A DNA stretch of 64,000 nt from the NCBI GenBank assembly GCA_016716365.1, contig JADJWM010000018.1, positions 558,001-622,000 of the forward strand, in the 5' to 3' direction. The notes beneath the pieces are model-generated. The model ran no database searches and was not told the origin of the DNA. It saw only the letters and a program-made list of their open reading frames with translations. Origin of the DNA: Chloracidobacterium sp. (GTDB lineage Bacteria > Acidobacteriota > Blastocatellia > Pyrinomonadales > Pyrinomonadaceae). Position 1 is the first letter of the stretch, and every line of letters begins with the position of its first letter. A program made the position numbers and the translations under genes. Shown here piece after piece: positions 16,573-25,585 of the stretch.

Positions 16573-17535
16573 ATGAGAAACGCCATACTCCTTTTTGCAG
16601 CCTTTTTCGCCGCTTGCGGCGGCGCCCAGCAGACCGGCGGGCCGACGGCTTCGACGCCTCAGGAACCGCCGCCATTGTCGGTACGGCCTTCGCCGGTTCC
16701 GCGGGCCGGCGCCGACGCCGAGCTTGAAGCCGCGTTTGCCGAGATCGCCAAGGAAGCGAACGGCAGGGTCGGCGTGGCCGCGGTTGTTTTTGAGACCGGA
16801 GCCAACGCGTCCCTGAATCCGGACGAGAAGTTCCCGATGCAGAGCGTGTGCAAGGTGCCCGTCTCGATGGCCGTGATGCAGCAGGTGGATGCGGGGAAAT
16901 ACAAACCCGAGCAGGAAGTTGATATCACAAAGGACGACTTTGTCCCGGCCGGGATGCGTTCGCCGCTTCGCGACGATTTCCCCGAGGGCAGGAAAATACC
17001 GCTTTGGCACCTGATCGAATACGCGATAGCCGAAAGCGACGGGACGGCGAACGACGCGTTGATGCGATTAGCCGGCGGGCCGGCCGAAGTGCAGAAATAC
17101 ATCACGTCGCTGGGCATCACCGATATGGCGGTCAAGAACACGCACAAGGAATTTGCCAACGACCAGAAGATGCAGGCCGAGAATTTCTCGACGCCGGCCG
17201 CCGCACTCGCGCTTTTGACGCACCTGCAGACCGGGACCTCGATTAACCGCGAACGTTCGAAACTGATACTCGATTTTATGAACGAGTCGCGGCCGGGCCA
17301 GAACCGGCTCCGCGGCCTGCTGCCTGAGAACGCCTACGTCGCCCACAAGACCGGCACTTCGGCGACCGTGAACGGCGTCACCGCTGCTACCAACGACATC
17401 GGCATTATCGGCCTGCCGAACGGGAATTTCCTCGCGATAGCCGTGTTCGTCGGCGATTCAAAGGCCGACGACAAGACCCGCGAGGCCGTCATCGCAAAGA
17501 TCGCCAAAGCCGCCTGGGACAAGTGGGGTAATTAG
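16573..17535 (+). CDS. class A beta-lactamase-like lipoprotein
   Basis: This 320-residue serine hydrolase is predicted to open beta-lactam rings in the periplasm. The N-terminus FFAACGG fits a lipoprotein signal with lipidated Cys. The active-site SxxK is SVCK (in MQSVCKVPVS). The SDN-like motif is ESDGTAND, with Gly for Asn. The omega-loop region NDQKMQAENFSTP resembles PER/VEB/CfxA-type (subclass A2) enzymes, and the KTG motif is AHKTGTS. All catalytic elements are therefore present. ATG 16573 is chosen because the lipoprotein signal starts there. TATAGT lies 10-15 bases upstream, so the transcript may be nearly leaderless. Whether it confers resistance or acts on cell-wall fragments cannot be told from sequence. 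Confidence 0.88.
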   Translation: MRNAILLFAAFFAACGGAQQTGGPTASTPQEPPPLSVRPSPVPRAGADAELEAAFAEIAKEANGRVGVAAVVFETGANASLNPDEKFPMQSVCKVPVSMAVMQQVDAGKYKPEQEVDITKDDFVPAGMRSPLRDDFPEGRKIPLWHLIEYAIAESDGTANDALMRLAGGPAEVQKYITSLGITDMAVKNTHKEFANDQKMQAENFSTPAAALALLTHLQTGTSINRERSKLILDFMNESRPGQNRLRGLLPENAYVAHKTGTSATVNGVTAATNDIGIIGLPNGNFLAIAVFVGDSKADDKTREAVIAKIAKAAWDKWGN

Positions 17536-17552
17536 CCGGATAGTTCAAATCG

Positions 17553-17590
17553 AAAAAAAAAGACGGGCCGATCGAGCCCGTCTTTTTCTT
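17553..17590. terminator. bidirectional intrinsic terminator
   Basis: AGACGGGC and GCCCGTCT form an 8-bp stem with a 7-base loop, an A-run before and a T-run after. It lies between the convergent beta-lactamase and DUF2911 genes and can end transcription from both. Confidence 0.9.
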
Positions 17591-17607
17591 TGCCTGATGA
17601 TTCGTTT

Positions 17608-18561
17608 TTACTGCTTGCCGGCCTTCATGTCGGCAATGCGTTTTTCAAGAGCCGCAGTGTCGGCACCCTCGGCCTTGCCCACCTCGACCGCCTTTTCGGC
17701 CACGGCAAGAGCGTCCATCGGCTTACCCGCGGCGAGCAGGATCGACGCCTTTCGCGAGTAGTTCTGGAAATTCGCCTTGGCCTTGATCTGCTCGTCGATC
17801 GCCTTTAGGGACTGGTCGTACCACTTGGCGGCGTCCGCCGGAGCGTTGTTCGCCTTGGCGTAATTTGCGGCCTGAAGAGGCATCTGCCAGTCATCGGACT
17901 TGGCCGCAGCAACCGCGGCACGGGCCTTTGCGATCGTCAGGGCGGCCACATCCTTGACCTCGATGGTGAACGGCACGCGGACCTTCTCCCAGCGGATCGC
18001 GGCAACGAGCGTGTTGTCCTTTTCAGGGTCGAGCGTGATGTCCATCCACTCCTTGTGCTCGGCGGCCTGCGGCCTCGCCTTCACGCGGAGCGTGTCCTTC
18101 GCCGGATCGTAATTGAAACTCCCCCATTGATTCGCCGTGCCGTTAAACACGATCGTCCACTCGTCACGCCCGGGAATGGTGTGCAGGCTGTACGTGCCCG
18201 CCGGAAGCGGCTGGCCGTTGATCAGCACGTCGTCGGTGACGGTAAACTGCGTCGCGTCGTTGGCTCCGGTTCGCCATATGTGTCCATATGGGACGATCGG
18301 TGCGCCGGCGGGCCGCTGGTTCTGGTTATCGAGCGTCGCCTCGCCCTTCACCTCGGACGGCCAATCACCCCAGATCTTACGGCCCTTAACGCCGGGCCGG
18401 TAATAGGTGATCGTCACGTCTGTGATCCCGACCGTCTGCATAACGCTCGCTTTCGGGCTTGGCCGCGGCAGCTTGACCTGCGCCGCCGATTCAATTGACA
18501 AAAAAGCAATAAGCGCCACCAATGCGAATAAGGCCAATCGAACTCTGATAGATCTGAACAT
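17608..18561 (-). CDS. DUF2911 domain protein, secreted
   Basis: A 317-residue protein has a good ribosome site (GGAGGTAAACG directly before the ATG). It has an N-terminal signal peptide (LALFALVALIAFLSIESAAQ). The DUF2911 domain covers about residues 30-200, with the typical start LPRPSPKASVMQTVGITDVT and the later GRKIWGD, YGHIWRTGAN and LPAGTYSLHTIPG. C-terminal residues 210-317 are helical and Ala/Lys-rich with TPR-like periodicity. Function of DUF2911 is unknown. Export is predicted and the gene seems monocistronic. Confidence 0.88.
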   Translation of the reverse strand: MFRSIRVRLALFALVALIAFLSIESAAQVKLPRPSPKASVMQTVGITDVTITYYRPGVKGRKIWGDWPSEVKGEATLDNQNQRPAGAPIVPYGHIWRTGANDATQFTVTDDVLINGQPLPAGTYSLHTIPGRDEWTIVFNGTANQWGSFNYDPAKDTLRVKARPQAAEHKEWMDITLDPEKDNTLVAAIRWEKVRVPFTIEVKDVAALTIAKARAAVAAAKSDDWQMPLQAANYAKANNAPADAAKWYDQSLKAIDEQIKAKANFQNYSRKASILLAAGKPMDALAVAEKAVEVGKAEGADTAALEKRIADMKAGKQ

Positions 18562-18863
18562 CGTTTACCTCCGGAAAATCTTTTGTTATGAAAGGATTCG
18601 CTTCGATTATGCACGCGAACTGCGCGCTCGGCAAATCGCGGTCGGGTCGAGGTTTGCAATCATATATACGAATACTTCGCTGAGGCGTGGCAGCACCCTC
18701 TCCGACTGACCGCGGTTTTAAGCCCGATCGGGCACAGATCTAGGGTTTGGGCCTTTAGAACCGAAAATCTGGAATACGGGTCCAAGCCGGTACCAACTGC
18801 ACTACCTGGCAGGTCCGCGATCAGTAAGGCCCCACCTGGACAAGGAAGTCGGCGCGTTGCCGG
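18562..18863. other. intergenic region, no feature seen
   Basis: About 300 bases lie between two genes of the minus strand. Apart from the ribosome site of the DUF2911 gene at its left edge I find no open frame, hairpin pair with T-run, tRNA-like fold or array. Confidence 0.5.
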
Positions 18864-19892
18864 TTACGAAAGCAGAGTGCCGTAGATCCCGGTATTCAGG
18901 GAATAGGCGGAGTCGCCGGTGGCGGCGATGAGGCGGCCGTCGCGTGTGAAGCAAAGACCGACGATGTTCGGGCCGGCGACGAGCTGCGTGACGGCGAGGC
19001 CGTCGGGCGAGATGCGGAAGATGCCGTGGCGGCCGGCGTAACAGGCGGCGGCGTAGAGATTTCCTTCGTTGTCGAAGGCGAGGCCTTGCGGCCGGCCGAA
19101 ACCGATGGAGAATTTTTCGACGCGGCCTTTCTTGTCGATGCGGTAGATGGCGTCGTGACTGGCGAGGCCCGGCGCGGAGACACAAAGCCGGCCGTCCGGC
19201 CCAAAGGCAAGGTGGAAGGCGGCGACCGAAGGTTCCAGCGTGGCGAACTCCTCAACCATTCCGAATTCGGGAACCCGATAGATCGTGCCCGACCGATCGC
19301 CGACGAACATCACGCCGTCGCGGTCGAACGCGATCCCGGTCGCGATCCCTAAACCCGTTGCATAAACAGGGTTTATACCGCTCGGGCTGACCACGTAAAC
19401 CTCGCCCTCGGCCCGGTTCGTGACGTACATATTGCCGTCGGGGCCGAAAGCGATGCCGGTCGGATTGAGGATGGGGTCGGGAAGTTCGTCGATGAAGCCG
19501 TCTGCTTCTATACGGTAAATGGTGTTCGGCAGACGTTCGCCACGCGAGCCGGAACGCGTCACGATGATCGCATCGTCCGAAGGGTCAACGGCCGGGTTGG
19601 CGACGATATGCATGTCCCCGGCGATCATCGCTCCGATCTGGATGGACGCGGGGTCGCTCTTTGAGCCGTCGCTTTCGATGTGGACCGGAGCTTCGCCGGG
19701 CGGCGTCGAAGGGCCAATAACGGCGAGTATCCGCCGCGGCGAAACGGCCGTGAGCCGGCAGGGCACGCCGCCAACGTACACCCCGTGCTCGCCGTCGACA
19801 GATGGCCGAAATCCCTCGCATTCGATCGAGACCTCGCCGCCCGGAATTGCATATCCCGGCAGCACGGAGGTGATCTTGCCCGCAGCGTTCAT
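18864..19892 (-). CDS. IPT/TIG domain plus NHL/SMP-30-like beta-propeller
   Basis: A 342-residue protein has no signal peptide visible. Residues about 5-85 resemble an IPT/TIG Ig-like domain (ITSVLPGYAIPGGEVSIECE). The rest is a six-bladed-type propeller with repeated blade motifs: PTGIAFGPDGNMYVTNRA, ATGIAFDRDGVMFVGD, HLAFGPDGRLCVSA, PQGLAFDNEGNLYAAA and VGLCFTRDGRLIAAT. Such propellers occur in SMP-30/gluconolactonase and NHL proteins, but no lactonase metal-ligand set is evident. It is likely a binding or sensing protein. Confidence 0.8.
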   Translation of the reverse strand: MNAAGKITSVLPGYAIPGGEVSIECEGFRPSVDGEHGVYVGGVPCRLTAVSPRRILAVIGPSTPPGEAPVHIESDGSKSDPASIQIGAMIAGDMHIVANPAVDPSDDAIIVTRSGSRGERLPNTIYRIEADGFIDELPDPILNPTGIAFGPDGNMYVTNRAEGEVYVVSPSGINPVYATGLGIATGIAFDRDGVMFVGDRSGTIYRVPEFGMVEEFATLEPSVAAFHLAFGPDGRLCVSAPGLASHDAIYRIDKKGRVEKFSIGFGRPQGLAFDNEGNLYAAACYAGRHGIFRISPDGLAVTQLVAGPNIVGLCFTRDGRLIAATGDSAYSLNTGIYGTLLS

Positions 19893-19989
19893 CGGTTTAA
19901 CATTATGTATGGTGAAGGTTTAGAAACAAAATTCGGATCTGCGGGATGACGGCCGCGGCGGCACTTGGAATGGATCAAAACGGGGAGCA

Positions 19990-20022
19990 AAAAGGCCTCC
20001 GAACCTTGCGGAACGAAGGCCT
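19990..20022 (-). terminator. terminator of the EF-G-like gene
   Basis: The stem AAGGCCT/AGGCCTT with an inner CCG/CGG pair is followed on the minus strand by TTTTT. It lies 26 bases past the stop of the EF-G-like gene. Confidence 0.75.
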
Positions 20023-20047
20023 TGGGCTGCAAACGGTGCAGCGTTTG

Positions 20048-22153
20048 TTATTCGTCGTCTTCGTGGGCCCTGACGCGGCCGGAAGCGACGGCTTCCTGGA
20101 TGACCTTGTCGGCCAGGTTGTGCGGAAGCATATCGTAGTGAGAGAACTGCATGTGATATGAACCGCGGGCCTGGGTGACGCTGTTCAGTTTTGACTGGTA
20201 ATCGAGCATCTCCGCCAGCGGCACCTTGGCTTTGATGACCTGCTGTTTGCCGCGGACTTCCATGCCGCCGACGCGCCCCCGGCGGGAATTCAGGTCGGAC
20301 ATAATATCGCCGCTGACCTCCTGCGGGGCAAAGACCTCGACGTCCATGATCGGTTCAAGCAAGGCGGGCTTTGTTTTTTCCATAGCAGCCCGGAAAGCCT
20401 TGCGGCCGGCGGCCTTGAAGGAGTGCTCGTCGGAATCGACCGTGTGATAGCTGCCGTCGATCAGCGTGACCTTGAAATCGACAAGCGGATATCCGGCCAC
20501 GGCCCCGCCGGCAGCGGCTTCGAGGATGCCCTTTTCGATCGCGGGGCGGAAATTCTGCGGGATCGACCCGCCGAAGATCTTATCGACCCACTCGAACCCG
20601 GAGCCGCGCTCGAGGGGTTCGAAGATGCACTTGCAATCGCCGAACTGCCCGCGGCCGCCGGACTGCTTCTTGTGGCGGCCCTGAACCTCGGCCGACATCG
20701 TGAGTGTCTCTTTGTAGGCGATGCGCGGCGGATGGAGCGACACCTCGACGTGATAGCGGTCGGCCAGTTTTTTGACGACCGTCTCGATATGAAGCTGGCC
20801 GGAACCCGACAAAATGAACTCTTTCGTCTGAGCGTCGCGATCAAAATGAAGCGACGGGTCCTCTTCGAGGATTCGATGGATCGCTCCGGAGATCTTGTCC
20901 TCGTCGGCACGCGATTTCGGCTCGATGGCGAAAGCGACGGCCGGTTCGGGATATTGTACGCTCGGGTAAACGATGGGTTTTGCCTTGTCGCAAAGGGTAT
21001 CGCCCGTTTGAGTTTCCTTAAGCTTTACGACCGCGACGATGTCGCCGGTCTGAGCTTCGGCCACTTTTTCAAGCGTTTTTCCGGAAATGACGTGCAGTGC
21101 TCCAAGACGCTCGGCCGAGTCGCGCGTGGAATTGAAGACGGCCGCGTCGGAAGCGATCGTACCGCTGATGATCTTCATCACGCTGATGCGGCCGGCAAAC
21201 GGGTCGGCGATCGTCCGGAAGACGTAGGCCGAGAAGGGCTCGTCATTGCTGTACTTACGAGTGATGCGGTCGCCGGTCAGGTCGGAGTTGGAAAAGCCGT
21301 ATTCAACCTCATGAGTGGCCGGCGTCGGGGCGAATTCGACGATATGATCCAGCAGGATCTGCAGGCCGACGAGATTCACCGAAGATACGGCATAAACGGG
21401 GCATAGCTTGCTCTTTGCGATGGCCTTTGCAAGGTTCGGGTAAATGTCCTCTTCGGGAAGCGTGCCGTCCTCAAAGTACTTTTCCATCAACGCGTCGTCC
21501 GATTCGGCGACGATCTCGATCAGTCGTTCGCGGGTGCGTTCAAATACGTCGCGGCCTTCCTCGGGCAGCGGTATCTCTTTCGCTTTGCCGTTGTCGTCGA
21601 ATTCATAAGCCTTTTGGTGGACGACGTCGACGACGCCGCGGAAATCGCCTTCCTGGCCGATCGGAAGCGTAAAGGGGACGATCGACCTGGCAAAGCTCGA
21701 GGTAGCCGTTTCAAGGGCGTGGCCGAAATCGGCGTGCTCCTTGTCGATCTTGTTGATCACCATGAACCGCGGAAGCATGAACTCGTTCGCGTACTGCCAG
21801 GTCTTTTCGGTCTGGACCTCGATGCCGTGGACCGCATCGACCACCACAAGGGCACAGTCGGCGACACGGACGGCCGGGCGGGCGTGAGCGACGAACGCAG
21901 CGTAGCCAGGGGTGTCGATAAGGTTTATCTTGGTATCTTTGTATTCGAGGTGGGCGAAATTGTTGTTCAGCGAGATCTTTCGTTCGATCGAGTCGTCGTC
22001 AAAGTCGGTTACGGCGGTCCCCTCCTCGACCTTGCCCCAACGCGGCGTTGCACCTGCAACGTAGGCCAGCGACGCAGTAAGTTGGGTTTTACCTGCGTCG
22101 CCGTGACCAATGACAGCAAGGTTTCTTATGTTTTCAGTAGCGAATGCTTTCAT
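20048..22153 (-). CDS. elongation factor G-like GTPase (EF-G2 type)
   Basis: A 701-residue translational GTPase starts at ATG 22153 (MKAFATENIRNLAVIGHG); the upstream in-frame extension to 22309 has no similarity to the family. G1 is GHGDAGKT (16-23), G3 is DTPGY and G4 is NKID. All five EF-G domains are recognisable (domain IV with GRGQFGDCK and EVSGDIMSDLNSRRGRVGG). The GHGDAGKT loop, instead of AHIDAGKT, and the acidic HEDDE tail point to the second EF-G paralogue class rather than the canonical translocase. No rpsL, rpsG or tuf is beside it, consistent with that. Such paralogues act in translocation or ribosome recycling in some bacteria; the role here is not known. Confidence 0.9.
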   Translation of the reverse strand: MKAFATENIRNLAVIGHGDAGKTQLTASLAYVAGATPRWGKVEEGTAVTDFDDDSIERKISLNNNFAHLEYKDTKINLIDTPGYAAFVAHARPAVRVADCALVVVDAVHGIEVQTEKTWQYANEFMLPRFMVINKIDKEHADFGHALETATSSFARSIVPFTLPIGQEGDFRGVVDVVHQKAYEFDDNGKAKEIPLPEEGRDVFERTRERLIEIVAESDDALMEKYFEDGTLPEEDIYPNLAKAIAKSKLCPVYAVSSVNLVGLQILLDHIVEFAPTPATHEVEYGFSNSDLTGDRITRKYSNDEPFSAYVFRTIADPFAGRISVMKIISGTIASDAAVFNSTRDSAERLGALHVISGKTLEKVAEAQTGDIVAVVKLKETQTGDTLCDKAKPIVYPSVQYPEPAVAFAIEPKSRADEDKISGAIHRILEEDPSLHFDRDAQTKEFILSGSGQLHIETVVKKLADRYHVEVSLHPPRIAYKETLTMSAEVQGRHKKQSGGRGQFGDCKCIFEPLERGSGFEWVDKIFGGSIPQNFRPAIEKGILEAAAGGAVAGYPLVDFKVTLIDGSYHTVDSDEHSFKAAGRKAFRAAMEKTKPALLEPIMDVEVFAPQEVSGDIMSDLNSRRGRVGGMEVRGKQQVIKAKVPLAEMLDYQSKLNSVTQARGSYHMQFSHYDMLPHNLADKVIQEAVASGRVRAHEDDE

Positions 22154-22533
22154 GGTTGGCAAATTCTCCAGTTCAAAAATTGATCTATGTGCATCTATAA
22201 GGAAATAGGAAGCCGGGGCCGGGGAGCCTGTCGTTCCTACGTCACGCTCATAAACGGGTGTAAGATGTTCGTAACACTTTAATTTAACCGACCACTTCGA
22301 TAATCGCAAGATTTCGGGGCGTGGAAGCAGACTTCTAAGGGCCGCGGTCGGTCAAATGGGGTGAGCCGGGGAGAGGCGGCGGGAGATTTGACGGGATAAG
22401 GTACAATTAGAAAGCCCCTCGCTTATTTGCGATGGATCTTTCGCAAAAAGAGTTCATTCCCATCGTCAGATATTTTCTGGTTCGTGTCCGGAACTTGAAA
22501 ACGAGCCCAAAACAACGGATTACGAGGATAAAG
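22154..22533. other. divergent promoter region, nothing else recognised
   Basis: This 380-base gap separates two divergent starts. It includes the ribosome sites GGAGAATT (for the EF-G-like gene) and GAGGA (for the TPR gene). I found no array, operator-like palindrome or small gene in it. Confidence 0.5.
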
Positions 22534-24378
22534 ATGAAAAGATCAGTTCGAAACGGCCATTTAGCAATCACATTCTGGATCATAACCACTCTGGTCTTAA
22601 CGAGTATGCCGGCAAGCGGCCAGGAACTCGTATCGGTGAGCGACATCACCGGCGGGTCGAGTGTTTTTGTTTTCCGGACCAGTTCAAAAGCCGCTCCTCG
22701 GCGATTCGTGTCGAGAGGCCGGGCCGAAAGATCGAAGACCCAGCGGACAGCCACGGCGAAAAAGTTCAATAAGCAATATACGGCCCTGGCCAAGAAGGCC
22801 CCGAGGCGTACACGAACCGAATCGGTAAACCCGGACGATCCCAGGCTGCCGAAGGTGAAGACGATGCCGGCGGCCGAAGCTTCGAGGCTGTTTGCGGGTG
22901 TCGGCGAGTACTACATGGACCGGGACAATTTTGATCAGGCGATCGACTTTTTCCGTGAGGCCGTCCAATTGAACAGTGCGTATGCCGTCGCAAAAAATGG
23001 GCTCAGCGAGGCGCTGGCACTGAAGGGCAACGAAGAACTCGCCCGCGATTCGCGTGCGACGGCCCGGCGGTTCTTCGAAGAGGCCCTGACCTACAATGCG
23101 AATAACGCACCGGCCCACTTCGGCCTCGGCGAGGTCTTTGCGGCGGACGGCAAGGACGGCGAGGCCCGCTCGAGCTATGAGAAGGCACTTGCGAACGATA
23201 AGGAACTGACAGAGATCTACGTCCCGCTCGGGATCTTGTACTTCCGAAACGGCGAGATCGCGAAGGCCGACGACCTGCTGACAAAGGCGATCGCGATAGC
23301 TCCGGAGGATCCCGAAACCCAATATTTTCTGGGCCTGATCCGGTTTTCGCAGAACCGCAACCAGGATGCCCTGGCCGCTTTCAAGCGGGCGACCACCGAC
23401 GATCCGACATACGGCGAAGCATTCTATCAGGCCGGCGAGACCTACCTTCGAATGAAAAAGCCGGTGGATGCGGCGGTTGAATTCAACAAGGCGATCGAGC
23501 TCAAGCCGGATTATTTCGAGGCATGGATGGGCCTTGGGGCCGCCAACTATGAAATAGCCAAATATGCAGAGGCCGTAACGGCTTATGAACAGGCTGTCAA
23601 ATTGAGGAACAACAACCCGGAAGCTTATGAGAATCTTGCCGATTCTTACAGGCAGCTCTCGAATTACGAAAAGGCGGAATCGAATTACAAGCTCGCCGCA
23701 CTTTTCATCGAACGGTCGCCTGACGTGAACAAAGAACAGGCGGCGGACATTTACAGCAAGAGCGCCTTCATGGTCGCCAAACAGTGCGAAGTGAATATGG
23801 CCCGGGGGATGCGGTGCCGATGGGGCGACGCGGTGACATATCTTGAAAAGGCGTCGCAATTCAGCCAGGCCGGTGTGGACAACGCCAACCTCGGTTGGGC
23901 ATATTTCAACGCGGCCCGCGAGGACCTGAGTTTTCGTAACAATGCGGCGGCGGCGCCGAAACTGGAAAAGGCAAAGGCTGCACTTTCAAAGGCGGTTTCG
24001 GGGAGCGGCTCGTTCGAGGCCGGCCCGCTTGTGAACCTTGGCCGGGTACTTGCCGAGATGGGGGACTATCCGGGTGCGGTCGATGCATTGACCAAGGCCG
24101 TTGCCAAAGAGCCGAACTGGGGATTTGCCCTGAACGAACTCGGTGCCGTCTATCGGAAGCAGAATAAATACAAGGAAGCCGCCGCCCAGTTCAGGAAGGC
24201 CGCCTCAAAGGAAGAGAAGAATCCGGTGATCCAGTTCAACCTGGGCGAGGCCGAACTGCAGGACGGCAACCTGGGCGAGGCAAAGAAGGCCTATGACCGA
24301 CTGAAGAAGATGGGGAATTCGGGCAATGCGTTCGCGGCCCGGCTGGCCCAGCTAAGCGGTGGACGGATCAAGGGCTAA
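22534..24378 (+). CDS. secreted TPR protein with post-signal GSSVFVFR motif
   Basis: The 614-residue protein starts at ATG 22534 (GAGGA ribosome site) with a signal peptide (LAITFWIITTLVLTSMPASG, then Q). Immediately after it comes VSDITGGSSVFVFR and a basic Lys/Arg-rich stretch (residues about 40-95). At least ten TPR units follow, for example FFREAVQLNSAYAVAKNGLS, EAVTAYEQAVKLRNNNPEAY and GAVDALTKAVAKEPNWGFAL. The same layout (signal, GSSVFVFR, basic linker, TPR) occurs in the gene at 25586, so the two are paralogues on either side of murB. A scaffold role in the periplasm or outer surface is inferred; the partner is unknown. Confidence 0.85.
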   Translation: MKRSVRNGHLAITFWIITTLVLTSMPASGQELVSVSDITGGSSVFVFRTSSKAAPRRFVSRGRAERSKTQRTATAKKFNKQYTALAKKAPRRTRTESVNPDDPRLPKVKTMPAAEASRLFAGVGEYYMDRDNFDQAIDFFREAVQLNSAYAVAKNGLSEALALKGNEELARDSRATARRFFEEALTYNANNAPAHFGLGEVFAADGKDGEARSSYEKALANDKELTEIYVPLGILYFRNGEIAKADDLLTKAIAIAPEDPETQYFLGLIRFSQNRNQDALAAFKRATTDDPTYGEAFYQAGETYLRMKKPVDAAVEFNKAIELKPDYFEAWMGLGAANYEIAKYAEAVTAYEQAVKLRNNNPEAYENLADSYRQLSNYEKAESNYKLAALFIERSPDVNKEQAADIYSKSAFMVAKQCEVNMARGMRCRWGDAVTYLEKASQFSQAGVDNANLGWAYFNAAREDLSFRNNAAAAPKLEKAKAALSKAVSGSGSFEAGPLVNLGRVLAEMGDYPGAVDALTKAVAKEPNWGFALNELGAVYRKQNKYKEAAAQFRKAASKEEKNPVIQFNLGEAELQDGNLGEAKKAYDRLKKMGNSGNAFAARLAQLSGGRIKG

Positions 24379-24407
24379 CCCCTGAATTCGGGCCGCGATC
24401 GTCGATC

Positions 24408-25460
24408 TTGACGAAATTAAAACCGGAAAAAGACGTCGTGCTGGCTCCGCTGACCACATTGAAGGTTGGCGGGCCAGCCCGTTTTTTTGTGCGGTGCGAA
24501 ACCGAGGAAGAGGCTGCGGCGGCCGTCGAATTTTCTGAGAGCGAAGGCATTCCGCTGCTGGTTTTGGGCGGCGGCAGCAATATGCTGGTCTCGGACGCGG
24601 GGTTTGACGGCCTTGTGATGCAGGTCGCGATCAAGGGGATCTTGGCCGAGGATGGATCCGGCGGCGAAACGCGGGTCTTGACCGTCGGGGCCGGCGAAGA
24701 TTGGGACGGTTTCGTCTCGTACTGCGTCGAGCGGGATCTGGCCGGCATCGAGTGCTTGAGCGGCATTCCGGGGCTGACCGGGGCGGCTCCGGTGCAGAAT
24801 ATCGGCGCCTACGGGCAGGAGGTTTCGGAAACGATCGTCTCGGTACGGTGCTTTGACCGGAAAACGCGATCGTTTGTAACGCTCGGCAATGACGAATGCG
24901 GGTTCGCCTATAGAAAAAGCATCTTCAATTCGGATCAGGCCGGCCGCTATATCATCGTATCGGTCCGATTTCGCCTGGCCGTCAACGGGCGGCCGAAGAT
25001 CGCCTATGGCGACCTCAGATCGCATTTCGGCGGCCGGGAACCCGAGCTTCGGGAGATGCGCGAGGCCGTGATCGCGATACGGCGGGCGAAATCGATGGTT
25101 ATCGACCCGGAAGACCCGAATTCGCTTAGCGCAGGTTCGTTTTTCAAGAATCCGATCGTTCCGAAGGTCAAATATGAAGCGATCGCCGCCTCTTTCGACG
25201 GACAGGAGGTCCCGCATTTCAACGCGGAAGGCGGCCTGGTCAAGATCCCGGCGGCGTGGCTGATCGAAAGGGCCGGATTCCACAAGGGTTACCGCTTCAA
25301 AAACGCCTCTATCTCTTCACGGCATACTTTGGCTATAATAAATTCAGGCGGCGCGACGGCCGCCGAAATAGTCGGCCTGAAGGACCTGATCGTCCGCGGG
25401 GTCAAAGATCGATTCGGTGTCGAGCTTTTGCCCGAACCCACGTTCGTCGGCTTTTCCTGA
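24408..25460 (+). CDS. murB: UDP-N-acetylmuramate dehydrogenase
   Basis: The 350-residue FAD enzyme reduces UDP-GlcNAc-enolpyruvate to UDP-MurNAc in peptidoglycan synthesis. FAD-binding elements TTLKVGGPARFF, LGGGSNMLVSD and GAAPVQNIGAYGQEV are intact. The presence of the Tyr loop (GFAYRKSIF) marks the E. coli-like type I enzyme. The catalytic Ser is in AGSFFKNP and the terminal Glu in LLPEPT. The only start fitting the family N-terminus is TTG 24408 (MTKLKPEKDVVLAPLTTLK). The gene lies 29 bases after the first GSSVFVFR-TPR gene, perhaps translated from the same transcript. Confidence 0.95.
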   Translation: MTKLKPEKDVVLAPLTTLKVGGPARFFVRCETEEEAAAAVEFSESEGIPLLVLGGGSNMLVSDAGFDGLVMQVAIKGILAEDGSGGETRVLTVGAGEDWDGFVSYCVERDLAGIECLSGIPGLTGAAPVQNIGAYGQEVSETIVSVRCFDRKTRSFVTLGNDECGFAYRKSIFNSDQAGRYIIVSVRFRLAVNGRPKIAYGDLRSHFGGREPELREMREAVIAIRRAKSMVIDPEDPNSLSAGSFFKNPIVPKVKYEAIAASFDGQEVPHFNAEGGLVKIPAAWLIERAGFHKGYRFKNASISSRHTLAIINSGGATAAEIVGLKDLIVRGVKDRFGVELLPEPTFVGFS

Positions 25461-25585
25461 AATAACCCCCGTCCCTGATACTTTTCGGCCCGTGCTCACG
25501 CGTAACTTTTGAGAGAGGCCGCACTAAGCAAAAAACATAAGATACGTCCGTCTCCGCACAGGACTATTTTTCCAGGAGGTCACCA

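Noticed and set aside
18660..18860. Possible tRNA or other structured RNA between the two minus-strand genes
   Set aside because: I could not fold a cloverleaf; there is no T-loop sequence or acceptor-stem pairing.
20423..21406. Plus-strand frame of 327 codons opposite the EF-G-like gene
   Set aside because: Antisense shadow of a highly conserved GTPase gene.
22684..23859. Minus-strand frame of 391 codons opposite the first TPR gene
   Set aside because: Antisense shadow; Arg/His/Cys-rich with no recognisable domain.
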